From: Citrobacter rodentium NBRC 105723 = DSM 16636
Lineage (GTDB): Bacteria > Pseudomonadota > Gammaproteobacteria > Enterobacterales > Enterobacteriaceae
Reading direction: 5' to 3'
NCBI RefSeq assembly: GCF_021278985.1
Contig: NZ_CP082833.1
Span: 3,472,001-3,536,000, forward strand
Length of the DNA stretch: 64,000 nucleotides
Below the pieces are notes generated by a model, which made no database searches, had not been told where the DNA came from, and worked only from the letters and a program-made list of their open reading frames with translations. This document shows, piece by piece, positions 39,664 to 48,423 of this stretch. The position numbers and the translations under genes are program-made. Each line of letters starts with the position of its first letter. Position 1 is the stretch's first letter.

Positions 39664-40503
39664 TTAAGCGGCTATCAGGGCCTGAGTCCGGTACTCTACC
39701 GGACTCAGGCCTTTCAGTTTCTGTTTTATTCTTTCATGGTTGTAATAGTGGATGTAATCATCGATAGCCATGCGCAACTCGCTGATATTTTTATGGTCCG
39801 ACAGGTAAAAGCATTCAGACTTCAGCGTACCGAAGAAGCTTTCCATTACTGCACTGTCGTGACAGTTTCCCTTTCTGGACATGCTCTGTTTCAGTCCCCC
39901 CTCCTTTTGCCGCTTCTGATAATGCGCCATCTGGTACTGCCAGCTCTGATCTGAGTGCAATGGCGGATATTCGTCCTTGCCCAGTACCGATATCGCTTTC
40001 GACAGCATATCATCCTCCATCGGCAGCAGAGGACGGGACGCCATCTGATATGCAACTATTTCTCCGTTATACAGATCCAGAGCCGGAGACAGATACCGTT
40101 TTTCTCCGTTGATTTTAAATTCCGTGACATCTGTTACCCACTTCTGGTTGGGCTTATCCGCTCTGAACTGCCGATTCAGTACATTACCCGCAGCTTTCCC
40201 GTACCGGCCTCTGTAAGAGTTATATTTCCTCCTTCTGATACAGCAGGTTAAATCTGACTCCTTCATTAATCTCTGAACCGTTTTATGGTTCAGTAAGCTT
40301 CCTTCCCGGCGGCTCGCCAGCGTGATCCGCCTGTATTCATACCGTCCTTTGTGTTTATGGAACAGCGTTAAAATCTGCCTCTTATCACCGGCATATTGGT
40401 CTGGTTTTTTACCGCTGGCCAGTTGCCAGTAGAATGTGCTTCTCGCCAGCCCTGCCGCTTTTAACAGGCGTACAAGAGGGAACTCCGGCCTTAACTCATT
40501 CAC
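39664..40503 (-). CDS. IS150-group OrfB transposase
   Basis: A 279-residue DDE integrase-type transposase. The rve domain has Asp in WVTDVTEF, Asp in LHSDQSWQY (usually HSDQG) and Glu in SFFGTLKSECFY, so all three metal ligands remain. It begins in the -1 frame relative to OrfA, and the AAAAAAG slippery stretch lies upstream at about 40565. No stop interrupts it. Confidence 0.88.
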   Translation of the reverse strand: MNELRPEFPLVRLLKAAGLARSTFYWQLASGKKPDQYAGDKRQILTLFHKHKGRYEYRRITLASRREGSLLNHKTVQRLMKESDLTCCIRRRKYNSYRGRYGKAAGNVLNRQFRADKPNQKWVTDVTEFKINGEKRYLSPALDLYNGEIVAYQMASRPLLPMEDDMLSKAISVLGKDEYPPLHSDQSWQYQMAHYQKRQKEGGLKQSMSRKGNCHDSAVMESFFGTLKSECFYLSDHKNISELRMAIDDYIHYYNHERIKQKLKGLSPVEYRTQALIAA

Positions 40504-40573
40504 GACCTGCGTTTTATCCCGCGTTTTGACGTGCTTCTTTCCCTGAGTAAGGCCTGCAGCTTTTTTAGATATG

Positions 40574-40939
40574 TCACTTCAGCACGCAGTTGTTCAGGCT
40601 CCTCTCGTTCATCCGGGTCAGGAGTGCCTGCAAAAGAGGGACTGAGTGATTTTCAGGGCGTTCTGGCATCATTTTTTTCCTGCGTCGGCTGTCAGTAAGG
40701 GCTTCGGAACCCCCTTCATCATACAGCCGTTCCCACTGACAAACAGTGGAAAAGGCAGGAGAACAGGTGAAATGCCGGGTTGTCAGCCTGGCTTGACCAT
40801 GAAGCTTCCAGGCAGCAGTCCATTTACGAACGGCACTGTGGTCGATACCAAAACGCTTTGCTGTCGCTTCCTGTCCTTCCTGCCCGGAAAGATAGTGCTG
40901 CACGACCTCAAGTTTAAAACTGAGAGAATACTTGCTCAT
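40574..40939 (-). pseudogene. IS150-group OrfA, shortened and frameshifted
   Basis: Starts MSKYSLSFKLEVVQHYLSGQ, the usual helix-turn-helix N-terminus. It is only about 121 residues against roughly 170 in this group: a central part between SPAF and WERLYDEGG looks deleted. After LLQAL the frame shifts by one base (about 40625), ending early. The expected continuation (EQLRAEVTYLKKLQAL) is readable in the next frame, down to the AAAAAAG slippery site. Confidence 0.72.
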
Positions 40940-41085
40940 AAAAAACTGCACCTTACTTCGTTGAGTGTCCAACTTTTGGGGGGGCAGTTCACATCTCCGG
41001 TTTTTTTATTGCTCGCTATTACCGCTTCATCGTTGCTGCTTTTATAAATTAACTGCTAACGATCAATTCTGAACAGCTGTCTTTG

Positions 41086-41433
41086 TCAGACGTTCTTTAG
41101 CTTAATCAGCCCATAAGGGCAGACGGCAATGATACAGAGGTGCGCCTGGTCACAATATTTACCGTGATGTTCATTATTACCGGGGCATAAGCTTTTTGTT
41201 TTCATTGCGTTCCACAATTCTTTATTGTAACGCGTGACATTATAGACTGTGATTGGGTAGGGTTTTTTGTTTATTAATACCCCATCATTAAACGGCTCAA
41301 TGATACAACCTGCGGTCAAAAATATATCTGCCTGATACCAGAGGGTCAATTTCAAATTTCTCAAACCGCAAATACATGAGAAACACATCCCCGTCGTCGG
41401 GCTGACAACGGTATCAAACACAGTCCATTCCAT
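41086..41433 (-). CDS. hypothetical protein, unknown
   Basis: A 115-residue ORF starting MEWTVFDTVVSPTTGMCFSC with GAAGGTGAG just before the ATG. It has eight cysteines (for example MCFSCICG, SLCPG, YCDQAHLCIIAVCPYG), which could bind metal. Low GC, surrounded by AT-rich DNA next to the insertion sequence, which suggests acquired DNA. I do not recognise a family; it may be a non-coding remnant. Confidence 0.4.
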   Translation of the reverse strand: MEWTVFDTVVSPTTGMCFSCICGLRNLKLTLWYQADIFLTAGCIIEPFNDGVLINKKPYPITVYNVTRYNKELWNAMKTKSLCPGNNEHHGKYCDQAHLCIIAVCPYGLIKLKNV

Positions 41434-41866
41434 ACTCACCTTCAATCCAGAGCTGCGTAAAAAAATAATACAAATCTTAAAGCCAGATCTAGCCTAGTGG
41501 AAAATACTAATAGTTCATAACCTATTGAAAATGATCACTTTTTTAATGGTTACGGAGAAAGTGTTGATTTTTAATAATTTATGTGATTTGTATGATGTTT
41601 TTATTTACATTATATTACATTTTTTGGATATAGATGCATTCCTATTATTGTTTCCTGGTTATTATTGAGTTTTGCAATTATTAAATAATACTAATTTATT
41701 GATGCGGGTAAAAATTGCTCTATGTAGTAGTTTTCTATTTTTTATAACTCAAAAACAGCCTTAACGTCGCTGATGCGATTTGTGAGCGCAACGGCAAACA
41801 AGAGGTATTCGCCGCTCCTTCCAGCCTGTAAGATAAACAAACAAAATAGCAGCGAGGAAAAGTATG
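41434..41866. other. AT-rich gap between the unknown ORF and yecA
   Basis: About 430 bases, strongly AT-rich from 41500 to 41720. No gene, tRNA or clear repeat is seen. The last 100 bases contain the yecA leader. Confidence 0.6.
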
Positions 41867-42532
41867 ATGAAAACGGGACCGTTAAACGAAAGTGAACTGG
41901 AGTGGCTGGACGACGTGCTGACAAAATACAACACTGAACATGCCATTCTGGATGTCGCGGAGCTGGACGGACTGTTAACCGCCGTTCTCAGCTCGCCGCG
42001 GGAAATTGAGCCAGAGGAGTGGCTGGTCGCCATATGGGGCGGTGCGCAATATGTTCCACGCTGGTCCCCAGAAAAAGAGATGACGCACTTTATGAATCTC
42101 GTTTTCCAGCATATGGGGGATACTGCGGATCGCCTCGATGAATTTCCCGAGCAGTTCGAGCCGTTGTTCGGCCTGCGGGAAGTCGATGGGCATGAGGTCA
42201 CTATCGTCGAAGAGTGGTGCTTCGGTTACATGCGCGGGGTCGCGCTGTCGGACTGGTCCGCTTTACCCGATACCCTGAAGCCTGCCCTGGACGCCATCGC
42301 GCTGCATGGCACCGAAGAGAACTTTGAGGCGGTTGAGAAACTGACGCCGGAAGCGTTTGAAGAGAGCGTGGATGCTATTCGTCTGGCGGCGCTGGACCTG
42401 CACGCCTACTGGATGGCGCATCCGCAAGAGACGCCAGTGCAGGCGCCGGTAAAGGCGCAGGCTAAGCCAGGACGCAACGATCCCTGTCCCTGCGGCAGTG
42501 GTAAAAAATATAAGCAGTGCTGCCTGCACTGA
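41867..42532 (+). CDS. yecA: YecA, UPF0149 protein with SEC-C metal-binding tail
   Basis: A 221-residue protein with an N-terminal UPF0149 helical domain (about 1-180) and a C-terminal SEC-C motif PGRNDPCPCGSGKKYKQCC that binds iron or zinc. In E. coli it associates with ribosomes and SecA clients. The second of two tandem ATGs is used because MKTGPLNESELEW is the conserved start. Confidence 0.94.
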   Translation: MKTGPLNESELEWLDDVLTKYNTEHAILDVAELDGLLTAVLSSPREIEPEEWLVAIWGGAQYVPRWSPEKEMTHFMNLVFQHMGDTADRLDEFPEQFEPLFGLREVDGHEVTIVEEWCFGYMRGVALSDWSALPDTLKPALDAIALHGTEENFEAVEKLTPEAFEESVDAIRLAALDLHAYWMAHPQETPVQAPVKAQAKPGRNDPCPCGSGKKYKQCCLH

Positions 42533-42584
42533 TTTTTATGGCCTGATGGCGCTCTGCCAGTCGGGCCTTCACTCCTTTTATCCA

Positions 42585-43796
42585 TTACCCCACTTCAGGC
42601 AGCAAGCCAGCGGCAATACTGAACTGCACGCCAATGACGGCGATCCCGCAGAGAAATACCAGCGCCAGCGCAGGACGTCCGCCCGGCACGCGGTAGGCAG
42701 CCTGCGGGTTCTGTTTGCGGCTCCGCCATGCCAGCAGCGAAGGAATAATAAGCGCCAGCACCGCCAGCGCCACACCGGCATAGCCAAGCGCCATCACAAA
42801 ACCGCGCGGATAGAAAAGGGCGAACGCCAGCGGTGGCAGAAAGGTAATCGCCCCGGTCTGTAGCCGTCCGGTCGGCGTATTACGACGCTGAAACAGATCC
42901 GCCAGATAGTCAAACAGCCCAAGCGCCACGCCGAGGAAAGAGGTTGCCAGCGCCAGATCGGCGAAAAGATGCACCGCCAGTTCGACGTGCGCGGAAGCGA
43001 CCACTTCACGCAGTGCCTGTAGCAGCCCGTTCAGGCCTGCGTGCTCTGCCAGCAGGCCGGTAAAGACCGGGGAAGCGATGCTTCCCAGCGTCGCCAGCTG
43101 CCAGAAAATATAGGCAATTAACGGAATGGCGCTGCCGGTGATAAATACCCAGCGCAGCTTGCGAATATTGCCGCCCATATAGCTGACGATGCTCGGTACG
43201 CTGCCGTGAAAGCCGAATGAGGTGAAGATTACAGGAATGGCGGAAAGCGCCAGCCCCTGCTCAAGCGGCAGGGTTAACAGGTTAACTCTGTGAATATGCG
43301 GCATCAGCAGCGTCAGCATCAGCACCAGAAAGATAATTTTGGCGCTGAACAAAAAACGGTTACACAAATCGACCAGTGACGTTCCCGCGCAGACCACGCC
43401 ACCGGCCACCAGGGTGAACAGGAGAACGCCCGCAGCAGGCGTTATTGCCCGACCGGTCCAGTCGCTGAGGCTGGCCGCCAGCAGTTCGCCGGCGCCGCTG
43501 ATATAGGCGGCGGTTAGCGCATACATCAGAAACATCATACTGAAACCGGTAAGCCACTGGCCGTAGCGGCCAAGATAGCGCTTCGCCAGAGATCCCAGCC
43601 CGGTATCGGCCGGGACGTGCTGATAGACCTCAAGCAGCAGCAGCGCGGTATAGCACATCAACCCCCACAGTCCTGCCAGTAACGCAAAGGTGATGCCAAA
43701 ACCGACGCCAGCCGATGCCAGCGGCATCGCCAGCATCCCGGCGCCAATGGTGGTGCCAGCCACGATGAAAACACTTCCCAGGGTTCTATTTTTCAC
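42585..43796 (-). CDS. tyrP: TyrP, tyrosine-specific permease
   Basis: A 403-residue aromatic amino acid permease with eleven membrane helices (start MKNRTLGSVFIVAGTTIGAGMLAMP). It brings in tyrosine by proton symport. E. coli tyrP is controlled by TyrR from boxes upstream; the region 43797-43991 would hold them, but I see no convincing match. Confidence 0.95.
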   Translation of the reverse strand: MKNRTLGSVFIVAGTTIGAGMLAMPLASAGVGFGITFALLAGLWGLMCYTALLLLEVYQHVPADTGLGSLAKRYLGRYGQWLTGFSMMFLMYALTAAYISGAGELLAASLSDWTGRAITPAAGVLLFTLVAGGVVCAGTSLVDLCNRFLFSAKIIFLVLMLTLLMPHIHRVNLLTLPLEQGLALSAIPVIFTSFGFHGSVPSIVSYMGGNIRKLRWVFITGSAIPLIAYIFWQLATLGSIASPVFTGLLAEHAGLNGLLQALREVVASAHVELAVHLFADLALATSFLGVALGLFDYLADLFQRRNTPTGRLQTGAITFLPPLAFALFYPRGFVMALGYAGVALAVLALIIPSLLAWRSRKQNPQAAYRVPGGRPALALVFLCGIAVIGVQFSIAAGLLPEVG

Positions 43797-43991
43797 GCTT
43801 TACACTGTCCTGCAGATAAACAACGGTGAGATCTGCGGCGCAGAGTAAGGCATAACGTTATTTTCGTCAAATCACCGTTACAGGGGTTGTAAATTAAATT
43901 TTACACGCACCATTGCACCGAACCTGCTTTAGCGCAAAGCAGATAAAGAGGTTGCCTGTCAGACTACGCCTTTCTTTTATTGGGAGGATGT

Positions 43992-44231
43992 ATGAGTTCC
44001 ATTCACGGTCACGAAGTACTGAATATGATGATTGAATCTGGCGAGAATTACTCGTCGGCAAGCCTTGAAGCGGCGATCAAAGCGCGCTTCGGCGAGCAGG
44101 CGCGTTTTCACACCTGTTCGGCGTCGGATATGACGGCTGGGGAGCTGGTGGCGTTTCTGGCGGCAAAAGGCAAATTCATTGCCCGGGATGACGGTTTTTC
44201 AACCCATGAAAGCAAGATTTGCCGCCATTAA
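43992..44231 (+). CDS. yecH: YecH, DUF2492 family protein
   Basis: A 79-residue protein (MSSIHGHEVLNMMIESGENYSSASLEAAI) with a C-terminal HESKICRH. The paired His/Cys suggest metal binding. GGGAGGATGT is the ribosome-binding site, so ATG 43992 is chosen over 43980. It is convergent with ftnA. Function unknown. Confidence 0.92.
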   Translation: MSSIHGHEVLNMMIESGENYSSASLEAAIKARFGEQARFHTCSASDMTAGELVAFLAAKGKFIARDDGFSTHESKICRH

Positions 44232-44235
44232 AAAA

Positions 44236-44257
44236 ACGGTGAGGAGCGCCTCACCGT
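44236..44257. terminator. bidirectional terminator yecH/ftnA
   Basis: ACGGTGAGG, loop AGCG, CCTCACCGT: a 9-bp perfect stem with an A run on its left side, which gives a T run for ftnA. Confidence 0.85.
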
Positions 44258-44263
44258 CTGAAC

Positions 44264-44761
44264 TTAATTTGCCGTATCGAGCGTGGAAAGCTCTTTATCA
44301 ATAAAATAGAGGCCTTCGCCGCTTTTACCCGCCAGCGTTAATTTATCAATGACCGATTTAAATAATTTTTCTTCTTCATGCTGCTCGGCAACGTACCATT
44401 GCAGGAAATTAAAGGTAGGATAATCCTGGCTGATCATGGCGGCGTGAGCCAGCTCATTAATTTGTTGGGTGATAAGCTGTTCGTGTTCATAGGTCGCGCG
44501 GAATAATTCATCCAGTGAGGCATATTCCGCAAAAGGCGAAGAAACGGTATTAATGCGCGGCAAGCTGCCGGTATCGGTAAGATAATCAAACAGGCGCTGC
44601 ATATGCGTCATCTCTTCCTGCGCGTGGCGGCGCAGGAAGGCGGCGGCGCCTTCAAAGCTATGGTAGCTGCACCAGGCGCTCATCTGCTGATAGAGCAGGG
44701 AAGAATATAACTCCAGATTCATTTGCTCATTAAGTTTATCGATCATTTCTTTTTTCAGCAT
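44264..44761 (-). CDS. ftnA: FtnA, iron-storage ferritin
   Basis: A 165-residue four-helix ferritin that forms a 24-mer. Ferroxidase ligands are visible: Glu17 (NLELYSS), the Glu/His pair in RRHAQEEMTHM, and Glu/Gln in the fourth helix region. The start is MLKKEMIDKL at 44761. It is the main iron store under iron excess. Confidence 0.95.
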   Translation of the reverse strand: MLKKEMIDKLNEQMNLELYSSLLYQQMSAWCSYHSFEGAAAFLRRHAQEEMTHMQRLFDYLTDTGSLPRINTVSSPFAEYASLDELFRATYEHEQLITQQINELAHAAMISQDYPTFNFLQWYVAEQHEEEKLFKSVIDKLTLAGKSGEGLYFIDKELSTLDTAN

Positions 44762-44904
44762 GGTTATAGTACTCCCCGTCGGTGTCAAACAGATGATGTG
44801 GCGCCACTATAATTTGTTATTTAAATATTTGCAAAAGGTAAAATAATAAAATTATTTATTAAAAATACGAATGGGAATAAAACGCATTTGCGCTATAAAA
44901 CAGT

Positions 44905-44927
44905 AAGGCCAGTGAGATACTGGCCTT
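44905..44927. terminator. hairpin downstream of yecR
   Basis: AAGGCCAGT, loop GAGAT, ACTGGCCTT, a perfect 9-bp stem with ATTTTT on the plus strand and ACTGTTTTA on the minus strand, just beyond the yecR stop. Confidence 0.7.
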
Positions 44928-44931
44928 ATTT

Positions 44932-45267
44932 TTAATAATAAATGGGAAGCGTTTGCGACATTGCGATGCCCTGGCACTGATAGGCGATGGTTATTTTTTC
45001 GTTCAGGCACAATGAACCAGCGTAGAGGCTACAGGTGCTGACCGGCTGGCCGAAACGAACGGCGTTGGCATAGCCCAGTTGCTGACACTCCCGCGTTGCG
45101 GTGCCGTGCGCGGTATAGTCATCCGTACGGGCATTTTGCAGCATCGCCTGGCCGTAGCTTAAACGGACAACCCCTGTCGTCGCGCTGATTTCGCTCACTT
45201 CAGCCTGCCTGGTTATCGTGCAGCCTGAAAGCAGCGTCAGTGAAAGGGCAATAATGAGACTCTTCAT
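44932..45267 (-). CDS. yecR: YecR, flagellar-regulon lipoprotein
   Basis: A 111-residue lipoprotein (leader MKSLIIALSLTLLSGC, lipobox LSGC). It is part of the FlhDC/FliA regulon in E. coli; function unknown. Four cysteines in the mature part may form disulfides. Confidence 0.92.
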   Translation of the reverse strand: MKSLIIALSLTLLSGCTITRQAEVSEISATTGVVRLSYGQAMLQNARTDDYTAHGTATRECQQLGYANAVRFGQPVSTCSLYAGSLCLNEKITIAYQCQGIAMSQTLPIYY

Positions 45268-45528
45268 GGTATCGCTCTGATTGCTCGGTGATAGGCTATC
45301 CTAACCAACGGGCCTGCTTTTCAATGGGCGGAATAGCGGATAAATCAGCAATCATTAATCACCACGACCAGAGGCAGACTGCCGTCTCAGTGCAAAAATG
45401 TGAAGCCAACTCAATTTTTTAAAACCATTTTTCACAAAATTTGAAAGTGTGTTTGAGAAGTAGTAGTGTTCATCAAACGTCATTGATTCAGGGCGGGCTA
45501 ACCCGCATCGTATTCAGGAGAAGACAGA

Positions 45529-46167
45529 ATGAAAATTGCACTGATGATGGAAAACAGCCAGGCGAGCAAAAACGCCGTCATTCTTAACGAGCTGAAGGCC
45601 GTTGCGGATGAAAAAGGTTTTCCGGTATTCAACGTCGGGATGAGCGATGAGAACGACCATCATCTGACCTATATCCATCTGGGCATCATGGCCAGCATTC
45701 TGCTGAACTCCAGAGCGGTTGACTTTGTGGTCACCGGCTGCGGCACCGGTCAGGGGGCGCTGATGTCGCTGAACATCCACCCCGGCGTGGTGTGCGGCTA
45801 CTGTATCGATCCGGCTGACGCCTTCCTGTTCGCGCAGATCAATAACGGCAACGCACTGTCGCTGCCGTTTGCGAAAGGATTTGGCTGGGGCGCGGAGCTG
45901 AACGTCCGCTTTATCTTTGAGAAAGCGTTCACCGGCCGTAAAGGTGAAGGGTATCCGCCGGAGCGTAAAGAGCCGCAGGTCCGTAACGCAGGCATTCTGA
46001 ACCAGGTGAAAGCCGCAGTGGTAAAAGAAAACTACCTCGACACCCTGCGTGCGATCGATCCGCAGCTGGTAAAAACCGCCGTATCCGGCCCACGCTTCCA
46101 GCAGTGCTTCTTTGAAAACTGCCAGGACAAAGAGATCGAAGCGTTCGTTCGCGAAATTCTCGGCTAA
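45529..46167 (+). CDS. RpiB/LacAB-family sugar-phosphate isomerase homologue
   Basis: A 212-residue protein with the RpiB/LacAB core: MKIALMMENSQAS, the active-site loop VTGCGTGQGALMSLN (about 69-83) and the closing GWGAELNVRF. The core is followed by a C-terminal extension of about 60 residues that is not in classic RpiB. Substrate unknown. GGAGAAGACAG is the ribosome-binding site. It is convergent with an MFS exporter. Confidence 0.88.
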   Translation: MKIALMMENSQASKNAVILNELKAVADEKGFPVFNVGMSDENDHHLTYIHLGIMASILLNSRAVDFVVTGCGTGQGALMSLNIHPGVVCGYCIDPADAFLFAQINNGNALSLPFAKGFGWGAELNVRFIFEKAFTGRKGEGYPPERKEPQVRNAGILNQVKAAVVKENYLDTLRAIDPQLVKTAVSGPRFQQCFFENCQDKEIEAFVREILG

Positions 46168-46179
46168 ACGTTACACCTC

Positions 46180-46211
46180 TGCCGGATGGCCCAGCGTCAT
46201 CCGGCAGTTTT
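46180..46211. terminator. REP-type terminator between convergent genes
   Basis: TGCCGGATG (46180-46188) and CATCCGGCA (46198-46206) with TTTTT after it; a typical REP stem used as terminator. Confidence 0.8.
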
Positions 46212-47627
46212 TCTTGCTGACACCGCGCTTCCCGCATCCTTCGCCAGCCTTAACGTATCTATCATGCCGATCAGGCAAATTATCGCGATCGCCACAAACG
46301 CCAGACGAAAGCTAATGCCCGGTATGGCGCTTAACGCCAGCCATTCGCTCACGGTTGCGCCAGCCCGGATGCCAATCGCTCCCAGCGAAATCCCCAGCCC
46401 AACGGCCAGCTGCGTAGCGGTACTGAATAAGGTATTGGCGTAGCTCATCTGCGCTGGCGGTACGTCAGCAAAGGCGAGGGTGCTGATGCCCGTAAACTGA
46501 ATGGAGCGGAAGACGCCGCCCAGATACAGAATCAGTAATATCAGCCACACCGGCGTGTCGGGCGTAATCAGCGCGCAGGCGAGCAGCGCCAGCACGTTCA
46601 GCGCGCCGTTGATCAGCAGTAGCTTTTTAAACCCCAGCCAGCGGATCAGCGGCGTTGTGGCAGGCTTTATGGTCAGATTGCCGACAAATACCGCCAGCAC
46701 CAGCGAACCCGCCTGAAAAGCATTCATTCCAAATCCCACCTGAAACATCAGCGGCAGTAAAAACGGTACCGCGCTGATTGAGGCGCGAAAGAGCGAGCCA
46801 CCGTACATCGTGACGCGAAAGGTCGGCACCCGCATGGCGTCCAGGCGAATCATCGGAAAGGGCGTTCGCTGAAAATGGCGCAGCGAAAACGCCAGGCTGA
46901 ATGCGCCCAGCGCGATAAGCCCGATCGTTAATCCTGCATTGGGATGCTGTGCGCCCAGCAGCTCCATCGCATAAACAAGGCTGACCATTGCAACGGCGGT
47001 GGCGATAAAACCCGGCAGATCGAAAGGGCGGCGTTCGTCATCTTTAATATCCGGAATAAAACGCAGCGCCAGCGCGATCGCCAGCAGGCCCAGCGGGACG
47101 TTAATAAAGAAGATCCAGCGCCAGTTCGCATAGCTGGTGATAAATCCGCCTAACGGCGGACCGATAATCGGCGCGACAAGCGCAGGCCAGGTGAGGGTGG
47201 CGATGGCGGTAATAAGCTGATGTTTTGGCGTGGTGCGCAGCACTGCCAGGCGCCCGACGGGAACCATCAGCGCGCCGCCGACGCCCTGTAAAATGCGCAT
47301 CGCCAGAAAACTCTCAAGCGTGGTGGAAAGGCCGCAAAACACCGACGCGAGGGTAAAGATAGCGAGCGCGAGGGTAAAGACTTTGCGCGCGCCAAAGCGA
47401 TCGGCTATCCAGCCGCTGGCGGGAATGAGTACCGCCAGGGTTATCAGGTAAGCGCTGATGCCAATATTCAGATCAACCGCCTGGACCCCGAAACTGCTGG
47501 CCATATCCGGCAGGGCGGTGGCGATCACCGTGCCGTCGATAAATTCCATAAAGAACGCGCCGGCAACGAGCAGGGCGGCAGAAGAGATGCCCCGTCTGCG
47601 TTCTGCGCCTGAATTTTCTTGCTTCAT
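46197..47627 (-). CDS. MFS drug exporter, DHA2 (14-TM) family
   Basis: A 476-residue transporter with about 14 hydrophobic helices and DHA2 motifs (FMEFIDGTVIATALPDMA, ADRFGARKVF, GPPLGGFI). It resembles EmrB/MdtD-type multidrug exporters. The start MKQENSG is at 47627. Substrate unknown. A homologue occurs at this place in Salmonella. Confidence 0.88.
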   Translation of the reverse strand: MKQENSGAERRRGISSAALLVAGAFFMEFIDGTVIATALPDMASSFGVQAVDLNIGISAYLITLAVLIPASGWIADRFGARKVFTLALAIFTLASVFCGLSTTLESFLAMRILQGVGGALMVPVGRLAVLRTTPKHQLITAIATLTWPALVAPIIGPPLGGFITSYANWRWIFFINVPLGLLAIALALRFIPDIKDDERRPFDLPGFIATAVAMVSLVYAMELLGAQHPNAGLTIGLIALGAFSLAFSLRHFQRTPFPMIRLDAMRVPTFRVTMYGGSLFRASISAVPFLLPLMFQVGFGMNAFQAGSLVLAVFVGNLTIKPATTPLIRWLGFKKLLLINGALNVLALLACALITPDTPVWLILLILYLGGVFRSIQFTGISTLAFADVPPAQMSYANTLFSTATQLAVGLGISLGAIGIRAGATVSEWLALSAIPGISFRLAFVAIAIICLIGMIDTLRLAKDAGSAVSARKTAG

Positions 47628-47738
47628 GTCCTTGCCATTCAAAAAAAATTATAAAAATTTACTGGAACTGATAATGGTGTAGATAGTTGATTCTTCAATA
47701 AAACAGACCAGAATGAAAACAAAATGTTAATTTTAAAT

Positions 47739-47785
47739 TGTGATTGGCATCACAAAACAGTTGATTTATGTGATGGATGTCATAT
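47739..47785 (+). promoter_or_regulatory. two CRP sites upstream of azuC
   Basis: TGTGATTGGCATCACA (47739-47754) is a perfect CRP palindrome, and TGTGATGGATGTCATA (47769-47784) is a second, weaker one. Their centres are 30 bp apart, about three helical turns. E. coli azuC is CRP-controlled. Confidence 0.82.
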
Positions 47786-47837
47786 TATACGCACATAGGA
47801 AATAACACCTGCATAACAACACCTTTGGAGTCGTGCC

Positions 47838-47921
47838 ATGAAACTGCGTAAAGTCCTTAAGAGTATGTTCGAAAATTATTGCAAAACTTTCAAAGACGTA
47901 CCGCCTGGCGCTATGTTCTGA
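47838..47921 (+). CDS. azuC: AzuC small membrane protein (AzuCR dual-function RNA)
   Basis: A 27-residue basic protein MKLRKVLKSMFENYCKTFKD.. ending PPGAMF, closely matching E. coli AzuC. The transcript also acts as base-pairing sRNA (AzuR) in E. coli, lowering cadA and galE. TTTGGAG is the ribosome-binding site. Confidence 0.93.
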   Translation: MKLRKVLKSMFENYCKTFKDVPPGAMF

Positions 47922-47926
47922 TTAAA

Positions 47927-47952
47927 AAAACCTGCTTCGGCAGGTTTTTTTA
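47927..47952 (+). terminator. terminator of azuC
   Basis: AAAAACCTGC, loop TTCG, GCAGGTTTTTTT: a tetraloop stem with T run immediately after the coding region. Confidence 0.92.
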
Positions 47953-48043
47953 TATCTGTTACGCAGAGCGTCAGACATTGCTACCGTTTCTGCGGCGTAA
48001 TCGGTACTATGGCGACCTTTCAACTCTTTCAGGAGCGCAAAGT

Positions 48044-48295
48044 ATGTCCCAACCGATGAATGCCGATCAGGAACTGGTTTCCGATGTTGTCGCCTGCCAG
48101 CTGGTTATCAAACAGATCCTCGATGTGCTTGATGTGATCGCGCCGGTCGAGGTCCGCGAAAAAATGTCCAGCCAGCTAAAGAATATCGATTTTTCCACCC
48201 ATCCTGCGGCAGCCGATCCCGTCACGCTGCGTGCTATCCAGAAAGCGATTGCGCTGATTGAGCTGAAATTTACGCCTCAGGGCGAAGCTCATTAA
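48044..48295 (+). CDS. yecJ: YecJ, DUF2766 family protein
   Basis: An 83-residue helical protein (MSQPMNADQELVSDVVACQLVIKQILDVLDVI). CAGGAG lies 9 bases before the ATG. It is conserved next to azuC and ftnB. Function unknown. Confidence 0.92.
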   Translation: MSQPMNADQELVSDVVACQLVIKQILDVLDVIAPVEVREKMSSQLKNIDFSTHPAAADPVTLRAIQKAIALIELKFTPQGEAH

Positions 48296-48374
48296 AATAA
48301 ACCGATGTTTTAAATTTTGAAATGCTTTTTTGCGATCCGCCAGAAATGGGGCGGCAGGCAGGAAGGTAGTTCGC

Positions 48375-48409
48375 CACTGGCCTGCCGGAAAGCGAAATGC
48401 AGGCCAGTG
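48375..48409. terminator. inverted repeat between yecJ and ftnB
   Basis: CACTGGCCTGC (48375-48385) and GCAGGCCAGTG (48399-48409) form an 11-bp perfect stem with a 13-nt loop between the convergent stops. No T run. Confidence 0.65.
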
Positions 48410-48423
48410 ACAGGGGGAAGGGA

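Larger units (their letters stand above)
39632..40991 (-). mobile_element. IS3-family (IS150-group) insertion sequence, degenerate
   Basis: About 1,360 bp. The left end TGAAGTGACCCCATAATGTTGG and the right end, read inward, TGAACTGCCCCCCCAAAAGTTGG, are imperfect inverted repeats. orfA and orfB lie on the minus strand. I see no target duplication at these borders. orfA is short and shifted, so the copy is probably not autonomous. It sits 53 bases after leuZ. Confidence 0.88.

Noticed and set aside
39632..40991. Three-base target duplication of the insertion sequence
   Set aside because: The bases next to the inferred ends (TTC on the left, CAT on the right) do not match, so no duplication is claimed.
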